Assembly: GCF_000341265.1 (NCBI RefSeq)
Contig: NZ_ANAE01000079.1
Location: forward strand, 1-64,000
Source of the DNA: Nocardiopsis prasina DSM 43845
Lineage (GTDB): Bacteria; Actinomycetota; Actinomycetes; Streptosporangiales; Streptosporangiaceae
Direction: 5' to 3'
Length of the DNA: 64,000 nt
The notes beneath the pieces are model-generated. The model did no database searches, was not told where the DNA came from, and saw only the letters and a list, made by a program, of their open reading frames with translations. Below, in pieces: positions 16,992 to 24,610 of the stretch (its first letter is position 1; every line of letters begins with the position of its first letter). Both the position numbers and the translations under genes were made by a program.

Positions 16992-18284
16992 TCAGACGTC
17001 GTGCTCACGCACCAGACCGACGAGCCGTCGGCCGAAGCACGCCACCACCGCCAGGCTGACCGCGCCCACCAGTGCGTAGGGGGCACGGAGCGCGTCAGCC
17101 TGGCCCAGGGCGGGGGTCAGGGCGGCCACCAGGACACCGCCCGCCGCCATGCCCACGGCGCTCATGCCCCAGCTGACCGTGCGCATGGCGGCGTTCACCC
17201 TCCCGAGCAGGTGGTCCGGGGTGACGCGCTGACGGATCGACGTCATCGCCACCGCGTAGCCCAGGACGAGGCCGCCGCTGAGGAAGTACACCCCGGCCAC
17301 CACCGGGGTGAGGGGGAGGAGCGCCACCAACGAGTAGAGCAGCCCGCTCCCGGCCAGGCAGAGCGTCGGCAGCGTCCCGTGCGGAAGGACGGAGCGCAGC
17401 CAGGAGACCACCTGCCCGCCGAGCACCCCGCCGATCGCGGCGAAGGCCATGAGTAGGCCGAACCCGGACGGTCCCAGCCCCAGCGTGTCCCGGACGAACA
17501 GCACCTGGGTGGAGAGCAGGGTCGCGTAGGCGGTGTTCACGAACACCGCGATGACCGCCACCGCGCGCAGCAGCGGCTGATCCCACAGGGCCCGCACGCC
17601 CTCGGCCACGTCCGCCCACACCCCGCGCGGTCCGCTCGGTGCTCTGGGAGCGGGGCCCTCCGCGAGTCCGGCGCCGACGGGTGCGGGGGAGGTCGCGCGG
17701 ACCCTCAGGAGCGCGACCACCGACACCAGCAGCGCGACGATGTTGAACAGGAACGGCACGAACAGGCCCAGGGTCAGCACGAATCCCCCCAGCGGGCGCC
17801 CGGCGAACTCCTGCGCCACGATCGCCCCGGAGCGGACGTGCCCGTTGGCGCGCTCCAACGACTCCCGGGGCACGAGCGCGGTCACGGTGGTCTCGGCGGC
17901 GGTGTCGTAACAGACCTCCAGGGCGCCGAAGCAGAACGCGAAGGCCGCGAGCAGGGGGACCGAGGCCCAGCCGGAGAACACCACGAGGGCCAGCAGCGCC
18001 CACAGCAGCAGTCGCAGCGTGTTGGCGGAGACCATCAGGGTGAACCGGGGCAGGCGGTCCACGAGCACGCCCGCGGGGAGCGCCAGGAGGAGCCAGGGCA
18101 GCCGCCCGGCGGTGGCGACGGCGGCCACCAGGGCCGCGCTGTCGGGGGCCAGGGAGGAGGCCAGCCAGGGCACGGCGATCATCGCCACGCCGTCGCTCAG
18201 GTTCGAGGCCAGGGACGCGGACCAGAAGGCCCAGAAGCGACCGCCGAGCGGTGCCGCCGACGCCCGGGTCGTGGAGTCGGACAT
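16992..18284 (-). CDS. Major facilitator superfamily exporter
   Basis: About 430 residues with 12 predicted membrane helices in two six-helix halves, separated by a cytoplasmic loop near residues 200-225. It begins SLASNLSDGVAMIAVPWLA and has AGVLVDRLPRFTLM between helices 2 and 3, the drug-export DHA3/MefA-type pattern. Substrate unknown; macrolide-like drugs are typical for this group. ATG 18284 starts a normal helix 1. The upstream region is shared with the cobalamin riboswitch of the divergent mmsA operon, but the aptamer reads on the other strand. Confidence 0.88.
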   Translation of the reverse strand: MSDSTTRASAAPLGGRFWAFWSASLASNLSDGVAMIAVPWLASSLAPDSAALVAAVATAGRLPWLLLALPAGVLVDRLPRFTLMVSANTLRLLLWALLALVVFSGWASVPLLAAFAFCFGALEVCYDTAAETTVTALVPRESLERANGHVRSGAIVAQEFAGRPLGGFVLTLGLFVPFLFNIVALLVSVVALLRVRATSPAPVGAGLAEGPAPRAPSGPRGVWADVAEGVRALWDQPLLRAVAVIAVFVNTAYATLLSTQVLFVRDTLGLGPSGFGLLMAFAAIGGVLGGQVVSWLRSVLPHGTLPTLCLAGSGLLYSLVALLPLTPVVAGVYFLSGGLVLGYAVAMTSIRQRVTPDHLLGRVNAAMRTVSWGMSAVGMAAGGVLVAALTPALGQADALRAPYALVGAVSLAVVACFGRRLVGLVREHDV

Positions 18285-18423
18285 GGGGGACCGGCCTTCC
18301 GCACGCCGGTGTATCGGGCGGTTCCCGAGCGGGGCACCGGCACACGGCCCCACGCTAACCCGCCGCTCCCCTGCCACATCCGGGGGATGCGCGGGGGATC
18401 GGGAGCGCGAGGGGGCTGGATTT

Positions 18424-18441
18424 AGTAGGACGTCCAACTAT
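18424..18441. promoter_or_regulatory. Imperfect palindrome at the mmsA operon promoter
   Basis: TAGTAGGACGTCCAACTA is an 18-bp inverted repeat with one mismatch pair. It sits a few bases before the riboswitch and is followed by TATATG, a possible -10 element, so a repressor here would block initiation. Its form suits a TetR- or GntR-type dimer. The regulator is not identified. Confidence 0.5.
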
Positions 18442-18445
18442 ATGG

Positions 18446-18568
18446 TGAGGGAGCCGCGGAGCGGGGAAGCTGGTGCGAATCCAGCGCGGTCCCGCCACTG
18501 TGACCGGGCAGAACACCCGGAAGTCAGGCCACCGCTCGCGGCCGGAGATTCGTGTGGTCCACGAGGAT
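18446..18568 (+). promoter_or_regulatory. Cobalamin riboswitch (B12 aptamer) before mmsA
   Basis: The leader carries the conserved core of the cobalamin aptamer: GGGGAAGC at 18463-18470, a CTGG/CCAG hairpin at 18470-18473 and 18481-18484 around the GGTGnGAATCC-type loop, the B12-box-like GGTCCCGCCACTGTGA at 18488-18503, a CCGGG/CCCGG stem at 18504-18508 and 18516-18520, and GAAGTCAGGCC at 18520-18530. Further hairpins (CCG/CGG near 18532, CGTG/CACG near 18551) lie before the ggag at 18569, so ligand binding could control access to the mmsA start. The last conserved part departs from the usual GAGCCAGGAGACC form, suggesting a short or divergent class. Switch direction cannot be told from sequence. 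Confidence 0.8.
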
Positions 18569-18581
18569 GGAGCGAACACGC

Positions 18582-20081
18582 ATGGTCAGCGAGCTGACGC
18601 ATTTCGTGCATGGCACCAACGTCCCGGGGCGGAGCGGCCGCTTCGGCGACGTGTACGACCCCAGCACCGGCCAGGTCCAGGCGAGGGTCCCCCTTGCGGA
18701 CCGGGCGGAGACCGAGGCGGTCATCGCCGACGCCGAGCGGGCGCAGGTCGAATGGGGTTCCTGGAGCCCCCAGCGCAGGGCGCGGGTCCTGCTCAAATTC
18801 CTCCAGCTGGTCGAACCCGAACGCGAGTCCCTCGCCCGGGCCCTGTCCGCCGAGCACGGCAAGACCGTCGCCGACGCGCACGGCGACCTCCAGCGCGGAC
18901 TGGAGGTGGTGGAGTTCGCGGCGGGCATCCCGCACCTGATCAAGGGCGAGTTCACCGACAACGCCGGGGCCGGGATCGACGTCCACTCCCTGCGCCAGCC
19001 CCTGGGCGTGGTCGCGGGCATCACCCCGTTCAACTTCCCGGCGATGATCCCGCTCTGGAAGGCCGCGCCCGCGCTGGCCTGCGGGAACGCCTTCATCCTC
19101 AAGCCCTCGGAGCGCGACCCCTCGGTCCCGCTCCGCCTGGCCGAACTCTTCCTGGAGGCGGGCCTGCCGCCGGGCGTGCTCAACGTGGTCAACGGCGACA
19201 AGGAGACGGTGGACACCCTGCTCACCGACCCCCGCGTGGCCGCCGTGGGCTTCGTCGGCTCCACCCCGATCGCCGAGTACGTGTACTCCACGGCCACCGC
19301 GCACGGCAAACGCGCCCAGTGCTTCGGCGGGGCCAAGAACCACATGATCGTCATGCCCGACGCCGACCTCGACCAGGTCGCCGACGCCCTGATCGGCGCG
19401 GGGTACGGGTCCGCCGGTGAGCGCTGCATGGCCATCTCCGTGGCCGTCCCCGTGGGCGAGGAGACCGCCGACGCCCTCGTCGCCAAGCTCACCGAACGCA
19501 TCGCCGGGCTCACCGTGGGCGCCTCGGACGACCCCGAGGCCGACTTCGGGCCCCTGGTGTCCAGGGAGGCCCTGGACCGCGTGGACGCCTACGTGGGGCT
19601 GGGGGTGGAGGAGGGCGCCGAACTGGTGGTCGACGGCCGCGGACTCAAGGTCAAGGGCCACGAGGACGGCTTCTTCACCGGCGCCTCCCTGTTCGACCGC
19701 GTCACCTCCGACATGCGCGTCTACAAGGAGGAGATCTTCGGTCCCGTGCTGACCGTGGTGCGCGCGGCCGACTACGAGGAGGCCCTGCGGCTGCCCAGCG
19801 AGCACGAGTACGGCAACGGCGTCTCCATCTTCACCCGGGACGGCGACACCGCCCGCGACTTCTCGCAGCGCGTCAACACCGGCATGGTCGGCGTGAACGT
19901 GCCCATCCCGGTCCCGGTCGCCTACCACACGTTCGGCGGCTGGAAGCGCTCCGGCTTCGGTGACCTCAACCAGCACGGACCCGACTCCGTCCGCTTCTAC
20001 ACCCGTACCAAGACCGTCACCTCGCGCTGGCCCTCCGGGGTCAAGGAGGGCGCGGAGTTCACGATCCCGGTCGTCCGATGA
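18582..20081 (+). CDS. mmsA: CoA-acylating methylmalonate-semialdehyde dehydrogenase
   Basis: Oxidises methylmalonate semialdehyde to propionyl-CoA with NAD and CoA, the last step of valine breakdown. The 499-residue aldehyde-dehydrogenase fold has TPFNFPAMIPLWKAAPALACGN, the catalytic Cys in GSAGERCMAIS, FGGAKNHMIVMPDAD in place of the usual general-base Glu region (typical for MMSDH), and the tail GWKRSGFGDLNQHGPDSV. ATG 18582 has ggag nine bases upstream. It is the first gene of a four-gene operon and its leader holds the cobalamin aptamer. The stop overlaps the next start as ATGA. Confidence 0.95.
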   Translation: MVSELTHFVHGTNVPGRSGRFGDVYDPSTGQVQARVPLADRAETEAVIADAERAQVEWGSWSPQRRARVLLKFLQLVEPERESLARALSAEHGKTVADAHGDLQRGLEVVEFAAGIPHLIKGEFTDNAGAGIDVHSLRQPLGVVAGITPFNFPAMIPLWKAAPALACGNAFILKPSERDPSVPLRLAELFLEAGLPPGVLNVVNGDKETVDTLLTDPRVAAVGFVGSTPIAEYVYSTATAHGKRAQCFGGAKNHMIVMPDADLDQVADALIGAGYGSAGERCMAISVAVPVGEETADALVAKLTERIAGLTVGASDDPEADFGPLVSREALDRVDAYVGLGVEEGAELVVDGRGLKVKGHEDGFFTGASLFDRVTSDMRVYKEEIFGPVLTVVRAADYEEALRLPSEHEYGNGVSIFTRDGDTARDFSQRVNTGMVGVNVPIPVPVAYHTFGGWKRSGFGDLNQHGPDSVRFYTRTKTVTSRWPSGVKEGAEFTIPVVR

Positions 20082-21220
20082 CCTCCGCGATCACCGACGA
20101 ACAGCGCGCGCTGGCCGAGACCGCGCGCGCATTCGCCGACGAACACCTCGCACCCTTCGCCGTCGGCTGGGACCAGACCAAGCACTTCCCGGTGGACGTG
20201 CTCCGCAAGGCCGCCGAACTCGGCATGGGCGGCCTCTACGTCTCAGAGGACACCGGTGGCACCGGCCTGACCAGGCTCGACGGTGCCCTCGTCTTCGAGG
20301 CCCTGGCCACCGGCTGCCCGTCCCTGGCCGGGTACCTGTCCATCCACAACATGGTCGCCTGGATGGTCGACCGCTACGGCGACGACGAACAGCGCGCCCG
20401 CTGGCTCCCGGGGCTGTGCTCCATGGAGACCCTGGGCAGCTACTGCCTCACCGAGCCCGGCGCCGGTTCCGACGCCGCCGCGCTCAGCACCCGTGCCGTC
20501 CGCGAGGGGGACTCCTACGTCCTCACCGGCTCCAAGCAGTTCATCTCCGGGGCGGGCGTCTCCGAGGTGTACGTGGTGATGGCGCGCACCGGAGGTGACG
20601 GCGCCGCGGGGATCTCCGCGTTCGTCGTACACCGCGACGACCCCGGGCTGTCCTTCGGCCCCAACGAGGCCAAGATGGGCTGGAACGCCCAGCCCACCCG
20701 CCAGGTCCTCATGGACGGGGTCCGGCTGCCCGCCGACCGTCTCCTGGGGGCCGAGGGCGACGGCTTCCGCATCGCCATGAACGGGCTCAACGGCGGGCGC
20801 CTCGGCATCGCCGCCTGCTCGCTCGGGGGCGCTCTGGCCGCCCTGGAGGGGAGCACCGCCTACCTGGGGAGCCGGGAGGCCTTCGGCGCCCCGCTCATCA
20901 ACGCGCAGGCGCTCCAGTTCCGGCTCGCGGAGATGGCCACCGACCTGGAGGCCGCCCGCTCCCTGCTGTGGCGGGCCGCCAGCGCCCTGGACGAGGGTGA
21001 CCCGGAGGCCGCGCACCTGTGCGCGATGGCCAAGCGGTTCGCCACCGAGGCCGGGTACACCGTCGCGGACCAGGCCCTCCAGCTCCACGGAGGGTACGGC
21101 TACCTCACGGAGTACGGCATTGAGAAGATCGTGCGCGACCTGCGGGTGCACCGAATCCTGGAAGGAACCAACGAGATCATGAGCCTCATCATCGCTCGAC
21201 GACTCACCGGGGCCGCCTGA
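20078..21220 (+). CDS. Acyl-CoA dehydrogenase, probable isobutyryl-CoA dehydrogenase
   Basis: FAD enzyme that forms the alpha-beta double bond of a short branched acyl-CoA. At 380 residues it has the normal length, with YCLTEPGAGSDAAAL (FAD contact), GSKQFISGAG, and the C-terminal RILEGTNEIM carrying the catalytic Glu near residue 364; QLHGGYGYLTEYGIEK is the family signature. Its place between mmsA and the hydratase/hydrolase gene makes isobutyryl-CoA the likely substrate (valine pathway), though substrate range cannot be read directly. ATGA overlap at the start and TGATG at the end imply coupled translation. Confidence 0.92.
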   Translation: MTSAITDEQRALAETARAFADEHLAPFAVGWDQTKHFPVDVLRKAAELGMGGLYVSEDTGGTGLTRLDGALVFEALATGCPSLAGYLSIHNMVAWMVDRYGDDEQRARWLPGLCSMETLGSYCLTEPGAGSDAAALSTRAVREGDSYVLTGSKQFISGAGVSEVYVVMARTGGDGAAGISAFVVHRDDPGLSFGPNEAKMGWNAQPTRQVLMDGVRLPADRLLGAEGDGFRIAMNGLNGGRLGIAACSLGGALAALEGSTAYLGSREAFGAPLINAQALQFRLAEMATDLEAARSLLWRAASALDEGDPEAAHLCAMAKRFATEAGYTVADQALQLHGGYGYLTEYGIEKIVRDLRVHRILEGTNEIMSLIIARRLTGAA

Positions 21221-22341
21221 TGACCGGCGTGACCACCCCCGGGGAACCGACCCCGGACGACGCGACGGTGCTGCTGCGCGTGGAGGGCACGCTCGCCCGC
21301 GCCACGCTCAACCGGCCGCGCACCATCAACGCCCTGGACCACGCGATGGTCCGGGTGCTCGCGGACGCCCTCACCTCCTGGGAGAAGGACGAGGGGGTGT
21401 CGGTGGTGCTGCTCGACGGCGCCGGGGAGCGCGGCCTGTGCGCGGGCGGCGACATCCGCGCCATCCGGGCCAGCGCGGTGAACGGTGACCGGCAGGCTGC
21501 CGACTTCTGGCGGGACGAGTACCACCTCAACGCGCGGATCGCCCGCTGTCCCAAGCCCTACGTGGCCCTCATGGACGGTGTGGTCATGGGCGGCGGCGTG
21601 GGTGTGTCCGCGCACGGCGGCGTCCGTGTGGTCACCGAGCGCTCCAAGGTGGGCATGCCGGAGACCACCATCGGGTTCGTGCCGGACGTGGGCGGAACCT
21701 TCCTGCTGTCGCGGGCGCCCGGCGAGACCGGCACGCACCTGGCGCTCACCGGCACGCCGATCGGCGCCGCGGACGCCGTGTACACGGGCATGGCCGACCA
21801 CTACGTGCCCTCCGAGCGGCTGCCCGACCTCGTCGCCGCGCTCACGCGGGCGGGTACGGAGGCCGAGGTCACCGAGGCCGTGGGCCGGTTCGCCGAGATC
21901 GTCCCGGCCGCGCCCCTGGAGGCCCGGCGCCGGTGGATCGACGCCTGCTACTCCGCGGACACCGCAGAGGAGATCGTGGCGCGGCTGCGCGACCACGGCG
22001 ACCCCGAGGCGGCTCAGGCGGCCGAGACCATCGTGACCAAGTCGCCGACCGCCGTGAAGACCACCCTGGCGGCGCTGCGCCGGGCCCGGGCCCTGGACAC
22101 CCTGGAGGAGGTTCTGGAACAGGAGTACCGCGTGTCCACGGCCGCGCTGGCCTGGCCCGATCTCGCGGAGGGCATCCGGGCGCAGGTGATCGACAAGGAC
22201 CGGAACCCCCGGTGGTCCCCGGCCACGCTCGCGGAGGTGGACGACGCCGACGTCGACCGTGCCTTCGATCCCGCTCCGGACGGACCGGTCGGCCTCGCCG
22301 AACCGGTCGCCGTGACCGATGGCACCGGAGGTGCCCGATGA
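21220..22341 (+). CDS. Crotonase-fold protein, likely 3-hydroxyisobutyryl-CoA hydrolase
   Basis: About 373 residues, longer than a plain enoyl-CoA hydratase (about 260) and matching HIBYL-CoA hydrolase. Typical signs are LDGAGERGLCAGGDIRAI (oxyanion hole), MDGVVMGGGVGVS, PETTIGFVPDVGGTFLLSR with the catalytic Glu/Asp pair, and a C-terminal helical extension with SPTAVKTTLAALRRA. It would remove CoA from 3-hydroxyisobutyryl-CoA, giving the free acid for MmsB. Enoyl-CoA hydratase activity is an alternative; if this is only the hydrolase, the hydratase must be elsewhere. Starts one base inside the previous stop. Confidence 0.88.
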   Translation: MTGVTTPGEPTPDDATVLLRVEGTLARATLNRPRTINALDHAMVRVLADALTSWEKDEGVSVVLLDGAGERGLCAGGDIRAIRASAVNGDRQAADFWRDEYHLNARIARCPKPYVALMDGVVMGGGVGVSAHGGVRVVTERSKVGMPETTIGFVPDVGGTFLLSRAPGETGTHLALTGTPIGAADAVYTGMADHYVPSERLPDLVAALTRAGTEAEVTEAVGRFAEIVPAAPLEARRRWIDACYSADTAEEIVARLRDHGDPEAAQAAETIVTKSPTAVKTTLAALRRARALDTLEEVLEQEYRVSTAALAWPDLAEGIRAQVIDKDRNPRWSPATLAEVDDADVDRAFDPAPDGPVGLAEPVAVTDGTGGAR

Positions 22342-23273
22342 CCGCGATCGCCTTCGTGGGGCTCGGCAACATGGGCGGGCCGATGGCAGCCAACCTCGTC
22401 ACGGCGGGGCACGACGTCACCGGGTACGACCTGGTCCCCGAGGCGCTGGAGCGCGCCTCGGGCGCCGGGGTCCGGGTCGCAGGGTCCGCCGCCGAGGCGG
22501 TGGCCGGTGCCGACGTCGTCATCACGATGCTGCCGAGCGGCCGCCACCTGCTCACCGCCTACCAGGGCGGCTCCGACGCCGAGGGCGGCCTGCTGGCCGC
22601 CGCCCGTCCCGGCACGCTCTTCCTGGACTGCTCCACGGTGGACGTGGCCGACGCGCGAACGGCCAACGCCGCCGCCGTCGAGGCCGGGCACCGGGCCATG
22701 GACGCCCCCGTCTCCGGGGGCGTGACGGGCGCCGAGGGCGGGACGCTCACCTTCATGGTCGGAGCGCAGGAGTCCGACCTCGACACGGTGCGGCCGCTGC
22801 TGGACGTGATGGGCGCCAAGGCCGTGCACTGCGGCGGCCCCGGCGGCGGCCAGGCGGCGAAGATCTGCAACAACATGGTGCTGGGCGCCTCGATGCTGGC
22901 TGTGAGCGAGGCGTTCGTGCTGGGCGAGCGGCTGGGCCTGACCCACCAGGCGCTGTACGACGTGATGTCCACGGCCTCCGGGCAGTGCTGGTCGCTCACG
23001 ACCTACTGCCCGGTCCCGGGACCGGTGCCCACCAGCCCGGCCAACAACGACTACCGGCCGGGCTTCGCGGCCGCGCTGATGGCCAAGGACCTGGGTCTGG
23101 CGGCCAGCGCCCTGGAGCAGACCGGGGTGGAGGCGCTCATCGGCGCCCGTGCGGCGGAGGTCTACCGGACCTTCGTCGAGGGTCTGGACGGGGAGCCCCG
23201 GGACTTCTCCGCGATCGTGGAGTCCGTGCGCGAGCGCTCCGGCCGGTCGGCCCCGGAGGCCGTCTCGGACTGA
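22338..23273 (+). CDS. mmsB: 3-hydroxyisobutyrate dehydrogenase
   Basis: NAD-dependent oxidation of 3-hydroxyisobutyrate to methylmalonate semialdehyde, feeding MmsA. The 311-residue protein starts FVGLGNMGGPMAANLVTAGH (cofactor loop), has DAPVSGGVTGAEGGTLTFMVG (substrate signature) and the catalytic Lys in GGGQAAKICNNMVLG. ATG 22338 overlaps the previous stop (ATGA). Last gene of the operon, followed by a strong hairpin. Confidence 0.94.
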   Translation: MTAIAFVGLGNMGGPMAANLVTAGHDVTGYDLVPEALERASGAGVRVAGSAAEAVAGADVVITMLPSGRHLLTAYQGGSDAEGGLLAAARPGTLFLDCSTVDVADARTANAAAVEAGHRAMDAPVSGGVTGAEGGTLTFMVGAQESDLDTVRPLLDVMGAKAVHCGGPGGGQAAKICNNMVLGASMLAVSEAFVLGERLGLTHQALYDVMSTASGQCWSLTTYCPVPGPVPTSPANNDYRPGFAAALMAKDLGLAASALEQTGVEALIGARAAEVYRTFVEGLDGEPRDFSAIVESVRERSGRSAPEAVSD

Positions 23274-23286
23274 GTGGGGCCAAAGG

Positions 23287-23323
23287 CGGCCCGGGTGACC
23301 CGAGGGAACGGGCACCCGGGCCG
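23287..23323 (+). terminator. Terminator of the mmsA operon
   Basis: CGGCCCGGGTG at 23287-23297 pairs with CACCCGGGCCG at 23313-23323, an 11-bp perfect stem with a 15-base loop, 14 bases past the mmsB stop codon. Confidence 0.65.
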
Positions 23324-23462
23324 TCCGACGTCGGGTGCACTGTGGCCGAAGTCGGTCACACGGGGAGGAACCACGGCCTGCCGGGTGGCGTCTCACAGAG
23401 AGTCAGGCTTCGGGACGCGGTGTCCCGGGCAGTCGTCACCCCAGCGTGGAGCTGAATCCCCC

Positions 23463-23882
23463 ATGAACCCCAAACCCGGCGCTCTCACTGCCATCCAGGT
23501 CATCCTCTTCATCATGTCCGCCATCGCGGGCCTCGCCCTCCTGCTGGCCGTGGTGGGCGTGAGCGCCGTGAGCTCCGGGGAGCTGGAGAGCGCCACCGGA
23601 GTGAGCTCCGGGACCTTCTGGTTCCTGATGCTCGTCGCCGCCGCGACGACCGCCTTCTACGCCTACGTGGCCTCGACCCTGGGCCGGGGCGGGTACCGCA
23701 CCCGGACCCTGGTGCGCGTGGTGGTGGGGGTCGGAGTCGCCTCCGCGCTGATCAACATGCTGAGCGGGGAGAGCGGAATCGTCGGCCTCGTGCTCATGGT
23801 CGTCGTCCTCGTCCTCAACGAGGGCGAGTCCGCCAAGCGCTGGTACGAGGAGACCGAGAACCCGGCCCCCCTCCGGGGCTAG
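23463..23882 (+). CDS. Small four-helix membrane protein A
   Basis: A 139-residue membrane protein with helices near 9-32, 49-70, 84-101 and 104-121 and a charged C-terminus LNEGESAKRWYEETEN. No known domain. It is a paralogue of the next gene: both have an amphipathic ESATG/HQETG segment after helix 1, a YVASTLGRGG/YVAASLSRGG turn after helix 2, and a tail of LNE-S-R-WY pattern. ATG 23463 has ggag about eleven bases upstream. Monocistronic by spacing. Function unknown. Confidence 0.75.
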   Translation: MNPKPGALTAIQVILFIMSAIAGLALLLAVVGVSAVSSGELESATGVSSGTFWFLMLVAAATTAFYAYVASTLGRGGYRTRTLVRVVVGVGVASALINMLSGESGIVGLVLMVVVLVLNEGESAKRWYEETENPAPLRG

Positions 23883-24018
23883 TGACCGGGTCGGCGCCGG
23901 GGCGGTGTCCCTGGTGGTGGATCCCGAGTGGGGAACGTCCGATCCGGTCGCTAGGATCCAGACCCGGCGAGGACGGGCCCGGTCCGAGGCCCGCCGCCCT
24001 CTCACCAGGAAGTCCCCC

Positions 24019-24525
24019 ATGAGTACGAGCCGCATGCCCCTGGCGCTCAGAGCCCTGCGCAACATCCTGTGGATCATGGTCGTCTTCGGAACGATGGGGC
24101 TCGTCCTCTCCCTGATCGGGTTCTCGGTCATGACGGAGGAGGAGATCCACCAGGAGACGGGGATGGGCCGGTCCGCCTCGATCGCGCTCATGCTGTCGAC
24201 TGCGGTCATGCTCCTGGTCAAGGCGTACGTCGCGGCGTCCCTGAGCCGGGGAGGTCGGGCCCAGCGGTGGTGCGTGCGTGTGGTCGCGGCGTCGTACCTG
24301 CTGCCGGGGCTTGTGCTACTGCTGGTCCTGGACGTCACCGGGCTCTTCGACATCGCGGTCGGCCTGCTGTACCTGGCGCTCAACGAGAGCCGGTCGGCCC
24401 GGAACTGGTACCGGTCGCGGGCGACGGGCGCGGCTCCGGAGGCGGCCCCTCCGGCAGCCGCTCCGGACGCGGACCCTCCGAGGGCGGAGCCTCCGGTACC
24501 GGACGCCCCGGCCCCGACCCCCTGA
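24019..24525 (+). CDS. Small four-helix membrane protein B
   Basis: Paralogue of the preceding gene, 168 residues, with the same four-helix plan and the tail LNESRSARNWYRS, then a 35-residue proline/alanine extension that is probably disordered in the cytoplasm. ATG 24019 lies behind aggaag. The 136-bp gap between the two genes has no evident terminator, but the separate leader CTAGGATCCAG suggests its own promoter. The pair looks like a local duplication followed by divergence. Function unknown. Confidence 0.75.
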   Translation: MSTSRMPLALRALRNILWIMVVFGTMGLVLSLIGFSVMTEEEIHQETGMGRSASIALMLSTAVMLLVKAYVAASLSRGGRAQRWCVRVVAASYLLPGLVLLLVLDVTGLFDIAVGLLYLALNESRSARNWYRSRATGAAPEAAPPAAAPDADPPRAEPPVPDAPAPTP

Positions 24526-24532
24526 CACGCGT

Positions 24533-24584
24533 GCGCGCCCCGGCCACCTCCGGCTCCCATCAGGCCGGGGTGGCCGGGGCGCGC
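24533..24584. terminator. Strong bidirectional terminator
   Basis: GCGCGCCCCGGCCACC at 24533-24548 and its exact complement at 24569-24584 form a 16-bp stem. The 20-base loop itself holds a short CCGG/CCGG pairing. It separates the convergent membrane protein B and glucanase genes. Confidence 0.8.
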
Positions 24585-24610
24585 GTCCGTGGTGCCGCTC
24601 CGGCGGCGTC

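Noticed and set aside
18446-18568. Aptamer serving the divergent MFS gene
   Set aside because: The conserved core reads only on the plus strand, toward mmsA; the complement has no such order of boxes.
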